64,000 bases of DNA from UBA8516 sp035455245 (lineage in GTDB: Archaea; Thermoproteota; Nitrososphaeria; Nitrososphaerales; Nitrosopumilaceae). The notes beneath the pieces were generated by a model that saw only the letters and a program-made list of their open reading frames with translations, was not told the origin of the DNA and did not search any database. The stretch is taken from contig DATIFN010000003.1 in NCBI GenBank assembly GCA_035455245.1, positions 36,309 to 100,308 of the forward strand, read 5' to 3'. Positions 33,656-42,175 of the stretch are shown one piece after another (position 1 is the first letter of the stretch; the number at the start of each line of letters is the position of its first letter). The translations under genes were made by a program, and so were the position numbers.

Positions 33656-34546
33656 ATGCAAATTCAGGATTACCTAAGTGCCGGAAAGATTGCAGCCGAG
33701 GTTCGAGAAAATGCAAGGAAGAAATACCATGTTGGATCCACGTTGTTTGAAATTTGTGAATCAATAGAAAATGAAATTGCACAAAAAGGTGGAAAATGTG
33801 CTTTTCCTGTCAATACCAGCTTAAATGAAATTGCAGCTCATTATACAGCCGAACCAAATGATCAAAAAATCATCCAAGACATGGATTTATTAAAAATTGA
33901 TCTTGGTGTTCAAATAAATGGTTACATTGCTGACACTGCAGTCACAGTTTGTTACGACCCGAAATTTGATTATTTGATCCAAGCTGCGGAAGCTGCCCTA
34001 AAAGATGCAATCTCTATTATAAGGACAGGTGTAAAGTCCAGCGATGTGGGAAAAACCATAGAAAACACCATAAAACAAATGGGAGGAGTGCCAATAGCAA
34101 ATCTTAGCGGACATTCACTTGAACAATACACCATTCATGCTGGGAAGTCTATTCCAAACGTCTGGTCCATAGGGTCATTTTCATTTTCATCAGCAGAGGC
34201 CTACGCTTGCGAACCTTTTGTTACAACTCGTGATGGTCTAGGATTTGTAAGGGAAGGGAAAACAAGAAACATCTTTTCTCTTGTTTCAAGAAAGAGGATA
34301 AAGGATCCAGAGTGTGACAAACTTGTGGATTACATCTGGGAAAAATTCAATATGCTTCCCTTTGCGCTGCGATGGCTATTACCTCAATGGGACGAAAAAA
34401 CAGCAAGAAATCTTCTTGAAAAACTCACAAAACACAAAGTTGTTCGATCATATCCTGTACTAGTAGAAGCAAATGGAGAAAGAGTTGCACAGGCAGAACA
34501 TACTTTCATACCAAAGGAAAATGGGGTCACCGTAACTACTCTTTAG
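33656..34546 (+). CDS. map: Methionine aminopeptidase, type II
   Basis: Removes the initiator methionine from new proteins. The metal-binding residues are seen in order: DLGVQINGYIADTAV (Asp-Asp), SGHSLEQYTIHAG (His), YACEPF (Glu) and QAEHTF (Glu). The internal block of about 60 residues around DPECDKLVDYIWEKFNMLPFALRWLL is the helical insertion typical of archaeal/eukaryotic type II enzymes. 296 residues, ATG start just after the tRNA-Pro promoter region. The 3' end overlaps the convergent Cys-rich gene by 11 bases. Confidence 0.95.
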   Translation: MQIQDYLSAGKIAAEVRENARKKYHVGSTLFEICESIENEIAQKGGKCAFPVNTSLNEIAAHYTAEPNDQKIIQDMDLLKIDLGVQINGYIADTAVTVCYDPKFDYLIQAAEAALKDAISIIRTGVKSSDVGKTIENTIKQMGGVPIANLSGHSLEQYTIHAGKSIPNVWSIGSFSFSSAEAYACEPFVTTRDGLGFVREGKTRNIFSLVSRKRIKDPECDKLVDYIWEKFNMLPFALRWLLPQWDEKTARNLLEKLTKHKVVRSYPVLVEANGERVAQAEHTFIPKENGVTVTTL

Positions 34547-34721
34547 AAACTTCGCCAAAGATTTTTGCAACTGACAACTGACCCTTACATGAAGAACACT
34601 GGTCAGTTTTTTTGAAGATGTAATCTCCTTCCTTAAATTTTCTTTTCGATATTGCTTTACAAGAACCGCATTCTTCAATTGTATATGGTATAACAATTTC
34701 TTCTTTTTTTGAAAATATCAT
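34536..34721 (-). CDS. 61-residue zinc-ribbon-like protein
   Basis: A short protein with CGSCKAISKRKFKEG and CSSCKGQLS, two CxxC pairs about 25 residues apart, consistent with a single zinc ribbon. Its start overlaps the DUF1512 stop by 4 bases (ATGA), so it is probably translated with DUF1512. Its end overlaps map on the other strand. Function unknown. Confidence 0.7.
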   Translation of the reverse strand: MIFSKKEEIVIPYTIEECGSCKAISKRKFKEGDYIFKKTDQCSSCKGQLSVAKIFGEVSKE

Positions 34722-35839
34722 TGTGAAACTCCCAACGTATTTCCAACACCAATGACAAGCGCCGACTGACCTGTCTGTGTATTTTCTTTTATGATTTCAT
34801 GAACTTGCGAGGTTACCTTTTCTGCGGAATCTGCAATTTCTTTTTTCATAATGGTAATCGCGTCTTTTATTGATTGTTTTACTACTATAGCATAGATTGG
34901 AATTTTATGTTTTGTGGCAATTTCCTCCATTTGAAATCTGTCTGTTCCTATTCCTCCAATTGCTGCACCAAAACCTTGTGCTACTGAACCAGATTCTTCC
35001 CCTTCTAATTTCAGGGCGGCATCAACCATAATGATAATGTCCGGGGTAGTTTCAGAAAGAATTCGTTCTAGTGCATCACCGGGTCTTCCAACAGTGGCTG
35101 CTGGTCCTTCTGCTTTCATTAGATACACCTTGCGTCCCTCATATTCAGACTCGCTCCATACAGTTTCAAATGCAGCAGTCTTTTTTTCAGTAGAAAGCAT
35201 CATCTTTCCCACTACCATCGGCCCTATCCCATCACCGATAGGTTGACCCTGTTTGAAGGCCGAGACAGCAGTCTTGAGAGCCTCGGCTTCTTCCATAATG
35301 AATGGCATCATCATTTGTAAAGGCAAAATTAATGGGAAGTTATTTTGCTTTTTTGCAGTAAGAAAAAGATGCCTAACTATTTTGTAGAGAAGATGTAATG
35401 TGGTTGCCGCTTCCATGATATTTTCAATTTTGCTTGCTTCAAGACCGCTCATGTCTGAAGAAAATGCCTTGACTTGCAATCTCGTATAGTCCTCACGCGA
35501 ACGCATGACGTGTCTTACTTTTTGAACAATTCCGTTTGGATCCATGTCTACAGGCATTATTGTAAAATGTTCAAAAAATCGATCGATTTTAGGAGAAGGA
35601 TCAATCGAAGGTTTTAGGGTAGTTTTTATGTATTCTACTAACTCTTTTTTTGTTTCTTCCTTGTACGTCTTTAGTTTTTCAATTGATTTAGAAATTTCTG
35701 AAGATGTTATTTGCAGTTGGATCCGTTGCCCATAGAACATGAAAATTATTATTGGCACAATCCAAACAAGCCACATCAATGGATTTGACTGATCATTGGC
35801 ATCAAAGAGTTTATCTATATTTATTCCTAAAAAGTCCAA
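34718..35839 (-). CDS. DUF1512 membrane-anchored protein
   Basis: A 373-residue protein. A single N-terminal membrane helix (NPLMWLVWIVPIIIFMFYG, about residues 19-38) is followed by a helical region and a C-terminal alpha/beta domain with GDGIGPMVVGKMM, VYLMKAEGPAATVGRPGDALE and DIIIMVDAALKLEGEESGSVAQGFGAAIGG, blocks known in this archaeal family. Asp/Glu conservation suggests phosphohydrolase-like activity, unproven. Lies upstream of and coupled to the zinc-ribbon gene. Confidence 0.85.
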   Translation of the reverse strand: MDFLGINIDKLFDANDQSNPLMWLVWIVPIIIFMFYGQRIQLQITSSEISKSIEKLKTYKEETKKELVEYIKTTLKPSIDPSPKIDRFFEHFTIMPVDMDPNGIVQKVRHVMRSREDYTRLQVKAFSSDMSGLEASKIENIMEAATTLHLLYKIVRHLFLTAKKQNNFPLILPLQMMMPFIMEEAEALKTAVSAFKQGQPIGDGIGPMVVGKMMLSTEKKTAAFETVWSESEYEGRKVYLMKAEGPAATVGRPGDALERILSETTPDIIIMVDAALKLEGEESGSVAQGFGAAIGGIGTDRFQMEEIATKHKIPIYAIVVKQSIKDAITIMKKEIADSAEKVTSQVHEIIKENTQTGQSALVIGVGNTLGVSQ

Positions 35840-35943
35840 TAATTCTCAAGCTTGACTTTACCAAATTAAATCTTTGTCAACAGACAAATTTCCGCATATT
35901 ATATTCATTTTAAACTTTAATCTAAGATAAAGTAACAACTCTT

Positions 35944-37395
35944 ATGGATTCAAAAAAAATCGCAGATATTACCAGAGTGGTAGGTTGTCAAGTGTTATCT
36001 GACAAACATGATTTGAATCTTTATTCTGTTGATGCTAGTTCATATATCGTAAAACCCTTAGTTGTAGTAGTTCCTAAGAATGAGCAAGACATTATTGCAA
36101 TTGTAAATTACGCCTCAAAACATAACATTTCGATTACCGTAAGAGGTGCAGGCACAGGCCTAGTTGGGAGTGCATTGGGAAAAGGGATAATTCTTGATCT
36201 AAAAAATTTTGATAAAATAAGACAGAATCAAGATCGTGTTGAGGTGGGTGCTGGTGTCTTTAAAGGAAATCTTGATAATGAACTTGAAAAAAGTGGCAGG
36301 TTTTTCGCTCCAAATCCATCAATTGGCCCTCATTGTACGATGGGCGGGATGGTTGCTACCAACGCAAGCGGTAGTCGCTCTCTAAAATATGGTAGTACTA
36401 TTGACAACTTACTTGGTGTCAGAATCATAACAGCAAATGGCCAAATTGTCGACCTTCCATCACAGTCAAAGTTTAGCAGAACCATTTTTAAAATGATTAA
36501 AACAAATTTACAAAAAAAATTCCCAAGAGTTTCAAAAAATTCTTGTGGCTATAGATTAGATGCAATTAAAAAAATATCAGATCTGCATAAGATTATTGCA
36601 GCTTCGGAAGGAACATTGGGGATAATCACTTCTATCAAGTTAAAAACATTACCCATTCCAACTAAACGTATGCTCATAGTCTTGTCCTACGACACCATAA
36701 GGCAGGCGGCTTTAGTTACTCCAAAAATAGTCAAGCTAAAACCATCAGCTCTAGAATTAGTGGATAACAACATAACAAAACATATCAGAACCAGATTAAC
36801 AAAAATTCCAAATTGTTTGTTATTTGTTGAATTTGACGACAATCTTGATAGATGTAAAAAAAATCTACTTGAGATTATTCCAAAAGAAAAAATTTTAAAA
36901 CTAATAATCAGAGATTCCGAAATAAAAAAGTGGTGGGATTTTAGAAATTCAGCTTTATCATACAGCCTTAGAAGTATCACAACAAAAGAAAGCATTCCTA
37001 CAATAATTGAAGATGCAACTGTCCCTGTTGGAAAACTAGAAATCCTCATTGACATTATTGAAAAAATCTCGAAAAAATACAATATGAAATTTGTACTTTA
37101 TGGCCATGCCGGAAATGGTAATTTACATGTAAGACCAATATTAGAAGACAAAAATAAGAAAATGATAAGAAGAATAGCTAAAGAATTCTTTTCTCAAGTC
37201 ATAGCAATCGGTGGCTCCATAACAGGGGAGCATGGAGATGGTTTAGCAAGATCAGAGTTCGTAAGGATGCAGTATGACGAAGCTGTGTACTCTGTATTTA
37301 AGAAAATAAAAAATAAATTCGACCCAAAAAATATTCTCAACCCTGACAAGATAATTACTTCAAAACATACTATGACTAAAAATTTGAGAATCTAA
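35944..37395 (+). CDS. FAD-binding oxidase/dehydrogenase (GlcD/D-lactate type)
   Basis: A 483-residue flavoprotein of the PCMH-type family. FAD binding is shown by VRGAGTGLVGSALGKGIILDL and PSIGPHCTMGGMVATNASGSRSLKYGS; the C-terminal FAD-oxidase domain has YGHAGNGNLHVRPI and TGEHGDGLARSE. Likely oxidises D-lactate, glycolate or another 2-hydroxy acid, with an unknown electron acceptor. The mature pattern includes many Lys/Ile/Asn codons typical of the host. No neighbouring Fe-S subunit is seen. Confidence 0.9.
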   Translation: MDSKKIADITRVVGCQVLSDKHDLNLYSVDASSYIVKPLVVVVPKNEQDIIAIVNYASKHNISITVRGAGTGLVGSALGKGIILDLKNFDKIRQNQDRVEVGAGVFKGNLDNELEKSGRFFAPNPSIGPHCTMGGMVATNASGSRSLKYGSTIDNLLGVRIITANGQIVDLPSQSKFSRTIFKMIKTNLQKKFPRVSKNSCGYRLDAIKKISDLHKIIAASEGTLGIITSIKLKTLPIPTKRMLIVLSYDTIRQAALVTPKIVKLKPSALELVDNNITKHIRTRLTKIPNCLLFVEFDDNLDRCKKNLLEIIPKEKILKLIIRDSEIKKWWDFRNSALSYSLRSITTKESIPTIIEDATVPVGKLEILIDIIEKISKKYNMKFVLYGHAGNGNLHVRPILEDKNKKMIRRIAKEFFSQVIAIGGSITGEHGDGLARSEFVRMQYDEAVYSVFKKIKNKFDPKNILNPDKIITSKHTMTKNLRI

Positions 37396-37420
37396 TTAAA
37401 AAAGACAAACGTGGTCTTAA

Positions 37421-37747
37421 TTATTTTATTTTTGTTCCAAGTGGGACGTCTTCTTGTATCGTAAGCCAGAACGGTTTATCATTTACATCTGCTGCCAATA
37501 GCATGGCATTTGATTCAAATCCTGCAATTTTTCTTGGCTCTAAATTTACAATGACTACAACTATTTTGCCTACAAGTTCCTCAGGCTGATAATACTCTGC
37601 ACCCCCGATTATGACATCGCGTTTTTCTTCACCCAAGTCAATTACACCTTTTATGATTCGTGATTTTCCTAGAATTTTTTCTGTAGATACAATTTTAGCT
37701 ATTCGGAGATCAAGTTTGGCAAAGTCATCGTATGTGATGTTTGGCAT
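37421..37747 (-). CDS. tRNA-binding (EMAPII/MetRS-beta-like) OB-fold protein
   Basis: A stand-alone OB-fold protein of about 108 residues. The family core is DFAKLDLRIAKIV, KVVVIVNLEPRKIAGFESNAMLLAA and a closing strand. Homologues act as tRNA-binding appendages of MetRS or chaperone-like (CsaA/Trbp111) proteins. I prefer ATG at 37747 (MPNITYDDF) over the ATG four codons upstream. Divergent from the SRPBCC gene. Confidence 0.88.
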   Translation of the reverse strand: MPNITYDDFAKLDLRIAKIVSTEKILGKSRIIKGVIDLGEEKRDVIIGGAEYYQPEELVGKIVVVIVNLEPRKIAGFESNAMLLAADVNDKPFWLTIQEDVPLGTKIK

Positions 37748-37809
37748 AAGACGATTCATTGCACCGTATTAAAATTGATTTCGTCAAGACTAATATGTAG
37801 AAAGTAGAA

Positions 37810-38235
37810 ATGCCGAACATGGCTGAAATCCGTGCTTTCGTTCAAATTAATGCACCGTTAGATAGGGTTTGGAATTTAGTATCAGATCTTGATAACGAAC
37901 CAAAATTTTGGAAGGGAACAAAAGAAATTAGAAACATATCAAAAGAAGACAACACAATTACTCGTGAGATAACAATTGCCTTCAAAGACTCAAAGTGTAT
38001 GCAAACTGTAACTTTATACCCCAAAGAAAAAATTCATGCTGTATTTACTAAGGGAATCATTAACGGTACAAAAACACTGAATCTAAAACAGGAAGGAAAT
38101 TCAACTCACCTTGAGGCAGCTTGGGAAATCAAGCTTTCAGGAATGATGGGAATGTTTACAGGAATTGTAAAAAAACACATTCAAAGTGGAACAGAACAAG
38201 CCCTTCAAAGCATAAAACAAGAAGCAGAGAAGTAA
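37810..38235 (+). CDS. SRPBCC/polyketide-cyclase-like protein
   Basis: A 141-residue START-like fold: first strand EIRAFVQINAPLDRVWNLVSDLDNEPKFWKG, then strands to a long C-terminal helix (MGMFTGIVKKHIQSGTEQALQSIKQEAE). Typically binds a hydrophobic ligand. Starts just after the divergent tRNA-binding gene and precedes the glycosyltransferase gene by 6 bases, which suggests shared lipid or carotenoid-type substrate handling; this is inference. Confidence 0.85.
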   Translation: MPNMAEIRAFVQINAPLDRVWNLVSDLDNEPKFWKGTKEIRNISKEDNTITREITIAFKDSKCMQTVTLYPKEKIHAVFTKGIINGTKTLNLKQEGNSTHLEAAWEIKLSGMMGMFTGIVKKHIQSGTEQALQSIKQEAEK

Positions 38236-38241
38236 ACCCTT

Positions 38242-39450
38242 ATGGAACTTGCCATAGATATTCTCAACTATTCCCTATCTGCAATTTTAGTTGCCGTTTC
38301 TATAACTTGGGTTCTTTTGATAAGATCAATGTGGATTTCATTCCGGAATTCCCCATACTTGGATAAGTTTGATGCAAAACCAAATCAAAAACCAAAGGTT
38401 TCTGTAATTTTACCAGCAAGAAACGAGGAAGATTTTATTGCAAAGTGTTTGATTTCTCTTTTAGATCAAGACTATGAAAATTATGAAATTGTTGCAATTG
38501 ATGATCAATCAAAAGATAAAACTGGACAAATAATTAGAAGTTTTGCAGAAAAGAATTCAAAAATAATTCATGTTACGGCAGAACCAAAACCAGAGAATTG
38601 GACGGGAAAGAATTGGGCATGTTTTGAAGGTTTTAAAAAGTCCACAGGCGATCTTTTACTTTTTACTGACGCAGACACAAATCATTCTAAAAAAATGATT
38701 TCACTTTCTGTTTCACATTTTACTAGCGAGAATCTGGATGCACTAACAGCCATTCCAAAAATGCTCTGCCTTGACTTTTGGACTAGAGTTACACTCCCTA
38801 TCCTTTCAACTTTTTTGCATACTAGATTTTCCGCACTCAGGGTAAATGATCCATCAAAAAAAACAGGTTATTTTTTTGGTAGTTTTTTTATAATAAAAAG
38901 AAAGACTTACGAATCAGTAGGAACTCATGAGGGTGTTAAAGGTGAGCTTGTTGAAGATGGAGCCTTGGGTAAAAAAGTAAAGGAATCAGGTTTTAAAATG
39001 AAGATGGTACGTGCTGAACATCTTCTTGAAGCAGTCTGGGCTCGTGATTTGCCTACTTTATGGCATGCTCTTAAACGATTAATCATACCACTTTATTTAC
39101 AAAATAAAAAAATTGCAATTGGAATATTTTTTGCAGTTCTCTTTTTACTTTTCATGCCTTTTCCGATATTGGCATATGCTGCACCGTTTGTGAATTCCAG
39201 TATTTCTTTTTCTCTGCTTTTTTCCATCTCAGTAATTACAGTAGGATTACTCTACAGTGCAGCAATCATCGAGACAAAAAAAGGACTAGGTCTTGGTCTT
39301 GTGGATGGTTTACTTGGGCCTATTGGAAGTTTTATGATTGTGCTGGGTTTCGCTAGCGGAATTTTACAAGTCAAAAGTAACAAAGCACTAATTTGGAGAG
39401 GTAGAACATACTCGATGACAAATCAGATTCAAAACGCGATAAATGTCTAG
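38242..39450 (+). CDS. Family 2 glycosyltransferase, membrane-bound
   Basis: A 402-residue glycosyltransferase. An N-terminal membrane helix (about 8-28) precedes the GT-A domain: VSVILPARNEEDFI, IVAIDDQSKDKT, GDLLLFTDADT (DxD), VEDGALGKK and ARDLPTLWHALKR. Three to four helices end the protein (residues 285-370). It resembles CrtQ-like carotenoid or hopanoid glycosyltransferases. Coupled to the upstream SRPBCC gene. Confidence 0.9.
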   Translation: MELAIDILNYSLSAILVAVSITWVLLIRSMWISFRNSPYLDKFDAKPNQKPKVSVILPARNEEDFIAKCLISLLDQDYENYEIVAIDDQSKDKTGQIIRSFAEKNSKIIHVTAEPKPENWTGKNWACFEGFKKSTGDLLLFTDADTNHSKKMISLSVSHFTSENLDALTAIPKMLCLDFWTRVTLPILSTFLHTRFSALRVNDPSKKTGYFFGSFFIIKRKTYESVGTHEGVKGELVEDGALGKKVKESGFKMKMVRAEHLLEAVWARDLPTLWHALKRLIIPLYLQNKKIAIGIFFAVLFLLFMPFPILAYAAPFVNSSISFSLLFSISVITVGLLYSAAIIETKKGLGLGLVDGLLGPIGSFMIVLGFASGILQVKSNKALIWRGRTYSMTNQIQNAINV

Positions 39451-39514
39451 ACATCCATTCTCATCGGTAGGAATGGGAATGACACTCTTATAATTGAAAA
39501 AACATCCCTAGTTT

Positions 39515-39733
39515 ATGAATAAAAAAATTCCTATTGGCATTGGTATTGCTGCAGTTGTCATTGTTGTTATGGTAGTAGGTATCAAGGCATACTTCGGAGA
39601 TTCTGCAACAGAATTGCCCGGGGAAGAAAAAGTGGAAAAAACTCTAAATCTTCAGGAATCCGGTGAAACTAGTAATGCGGGAGAGGCAGGCGAAGCCAAT
39701 GAAGCTGGAGAAGCTGGGGAAAGAAACCCTTGA
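39515..39733 (+). CDS. One-helix membrane protein with GEA-repeat tail
   Basis: A 72-residue protein. A signal or anchor helix (IGIGIAAVVIVVMVVGIKAY) is followed by an external tail made of short acidic repeats (NAGEAGEANEAGEAGERNP). It has no recognised function. Lies 80 bases upstream of the HtrA-like protease on the same strand and could be a substrate or partner; that is inference. Confidence 0.6.
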   Translation: MNKKIPIGIGIAAVVIVVMVVGIKAYFGDSATELPGEEKVEKTLNLQESGETSNAGEAGEANEAGEAGERNP

Positions 39734-39812
39734 GATCACATTATAGCAACTAATTAAACTAGAACTACCATTTGTTAGTAAGAATTATAGATAAACACTG
39801 AAACTATGATTC

Positions 39813-40967
39813 GTGGATAAAACAAGTGCTGTTTTTGGCGGAGTAATAGGTGGAGTTGCGGTACTAGTAGTGTTTGCACTCTATATGGCTCCACATCATG
39901 ATATTCCAGAACAGAGTCTTATTACAACTGAACAAAATTTAGAAACCACTGAGCAACCCACTTCGATTAAGAATCCAGGGGACATTTCACTGGTGGATCT
40001 TTTTGAAAAATCCGATGATGGAGTTGTAAAGGTTTCTGTGCGAAAGTCAGAAGAGACCCCATCTGGTCGTTCCTTGGGGTCTGGTTTTGTCTATGATGTT
40101 AGCGGTCACATAATAACAAATAATCATGTAGTTGAAGGTTCAGAAAAAACGACTGTTACGTTTCTTGATGGAACCTCTTATAATGCCGAGGTTATCGGAA
40201 CAGATCCTTACACTGATCTTGCAGTCATCAAAGTGGATGTCGATACCTCACTTTTACATCCATTGCCTCTAGGAGATTCCTCTACCCTTCGTGTAGGAGA
40301 ACAAGTTGCAGCAATAGGAAATCCATTTGGATTATCTGGCTCCATGACATCAGGTATAGTAAGTCAATTAGGTAGGCTACTTTCCACCCCTGGGACCTCA
40401 TCCTTTTCAATACCTGACATAATCCAGACTGACGCTGCAGTAAATCCTGGAAATTCTGGTGGACCACTGCTTAACATGAGGGGTCAAGTAATTGGGATTA
40501 CAACGGCAATTCAATCTGCTACTGGCGAGTTTTCTGGAATCGGTTTTGCTGTTCCATCTAACACTGTTTCAAAGATTGTCCCCGTTTTGATAAAAGAAGG
40601 CAAATACAAACACCCGTGGCTTGGAATATCTGGAGCAGATATTGATCCCGATCTTGCCAAAATACTTGGATTACAAGATACAAAGGGATTTTTGATTGTA
40701 AATGTGGTAAAAGATAGTCCTGCAGAAAAAGCGGGTTTGCATGGTACTAGTGAAACAAAAGAAGTTGATGGAATAAAATATCAGATTGGGGGCGATGTAA
40801 TTTTGTCAGTAGATCATAGGGACATAAGAAAAATTGACGATATTTTGATTTATTTACAACGAGAAAAGAAAGTTGGTGATACCATTAATTTGGAAATACT
40901 TAGAGAAGGACGTGTTACAAACTTTGAACTGACACTCGAAGAACGACCAAATAATAATCAATCCTAG
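39813..40967 (+). CDS. HtrA/DegP-type trypsin-like serine protease
   Basis: Membrane-anchored protease with one PDZ domain. An N-terminal helix (AVFGGVIGGVAVLVVFALYM) anchors it. The catalytic triad is H105 (TNNHVV), D135 (YTDLAV) and S215 (GNSGGP). The PDZ domain runs from about residue 280 (LGISGADIDPDLAKILG) with GDVILSVDHRDIRK. 384 residues is normal for a DegS-like form. GTG start. Likely envelope quality control; no stress sensor is seen nearby. Confidence 0.93.
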   Translation: MDKTSAVFGGVIGGVAVLVVFALYMAPHHDIPEQSLITTEQNLETTEQPTSIKNPGDISLVDLFEKSDDGVVKVSVRKSEETPSGRSLGSGFVYDVSGHIITNNHVVEGSEKTTVTFLDGTSYNAEVIGTDPYTDLAVIKVDVDTSLLHPLPLGDSSTLRVGEQVAAIGNPFGLSGSMTSGIVSQLGRLLSTPGTSSFSIPDIIQTDAAVNPGNSGGPLLNMRGQVIGITTAIQSATGEFSGIGFAVPSNTVSKIVPVLIKEGKYKHPWLGISGADIDPDLAKILGLQDTKGFLIVNVVKDSPAEKAGLHGTSETKEVDGIKYQIGGDVILSVDHRDIRKIDDILIYLQREKKVGDTINLEILREGRVTNFELTLEERPNNNQS

Positions 40968-40999
40968 TACAAGCATAAATACCGCCGCCTTAGGTATGT

Positions 41000-42175
41000 G
41001 TGGTATTGAGTAAGCTTGTTTCAAAATATGAAGTGTTAAACAAGTCGTTAGAAGGCAAGGAGGTATCAAAAGAGGAGATTTATGAAACATATCAAGCATT
41101 ACAGAAAAATCCATCGGAACTTTATCGTGTTGGTCAGATTCTAAGGAATCAAAACAAAGGAAAAATAGTTACCTATTCTAGAAAGGTATTTTTCAATTTG
41201 ATAAATCTTTGTAGAGATACGTGTTCTTATTGCACTTACAAATCAGAACCTGGCCAGTCAAAGGTTTCAATGATGTCAAAACAAGATATTCTCGATCTTT
41301 CAAAACTTGGAAAAAAATACAAATGTACTGAAGCGTTGTTTGTCACTGGCGAACGACCAGAACAAAAATATCAAGAAGCGAGAGTGTGGCTGAAGGAAAA
41401 TGGATTTGGCAGTACTGCAGAATATTTAGTACATGCTTCAGAAATTTCACTCAAGGAAGGGCTTTTTCCTCATACAAATGCTGGAAATCTAACCAAATCT
41501 GAAATTAATGAATTAAAAAAGACAAATGTCAGTTTGGGTTTAATGCTTGAGAATTCTAGTGAGCGTCTTTCTGAAAAAGCCATGCCACACCAATTTGCAC
41601 CAAGTAAGAATCCCAAAGCAAGGCTTAGGATTTTGGAAGATGGAGGTGAGATCGGCATCCCAATGACTACGGGAATACTCATTGGTATTGGGGAGACTGC
41701 TTTTGAGATTATTGAATCATTATATGCTATAAAAAGAATCCATAAAAAATTTGGTCACATTCAGGAAATCATTTTACAGAACTTTCAACCAAAGATTGAT
41801 ACACAGATGAGAAGTTTTCCGTCAGCAGAACAAGTCTATTTTAAAAACATGGTAGCACTTGCCAGAATAATAATACCCGAAATGAATATTCAGATTCCGC
41901 CCAACCTTTCTCCAAGTTCATATTCAGACTTTCTTTCTGTTGGCATAAATGACTGGGGGGGAATATCACCTATAACTCCGGATTACGTAAATCCGGAGTA
42001 TTCTTGGCCTTCTATTGGCGAAGTGGAAAAAAATTCGTCAGATGCAGGATTTGAGCTCTTGGCAAGACTTCCCGTATATCCAGAATTCATTTCATTTGTA
42101 CATCCAGATCTAAAAGAAAGAATTTCAGATATTACAAATCCTACAGGTCTTCTTAAAAGGGAATGTATAACATGA
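41000..42175 (+). CDS. cofG: FO synthase subunit 1 (CofG)
   Basis: Radical SAM enzyme that with CofH builds the deazaflavin Fo, the chromophore of F420. The 4Fe-4S cysteines are C71, C75 and C78 (CRDTCSYC). Other family marks: FVTGERPEQKYQEAR, AEYLVHASEISLKEG, LPHTNAGNLTKSE-like block, and LGINDWGGISPITPDYVNPE. A GTG start is given; TTG two codons later is also possible. It overlaps cofH by 4 bases or more. Confidence 0.94.
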   Translation: MVLSKLVSKYEVLNKSLEGKEVSKEEIYETYQALQKNPSELYRVGQILRNQNKGKIVTYSRKVFFNLINLCRDTCSYCTYKSEPGQSKVSMMSKQDILDLSKLGKKYKCTEALFVTGERPEQKYQEARVWLKENGFGSTAEYLVHASEISLKEGLFPHTNAGNLTKSEINELKKTNVSLGLMLENSSERLSEKAMPHQFAPSKNPKARLRILEDGGEIGIPMTTGILIGIGETAFEIIESLYAIKRIHKKFGHIQEIILQNFQPKIDTQMRSFPSAEQVYFKNMVALARIIIPEMNIQIPPNLSPSSYSDFLSVGINDWGGISPITPDYVNPEYSWPSIGEVEKNSSDAGFELLARLPVYPEFISFVHPDLKERISDITNPTGLLKRECIT

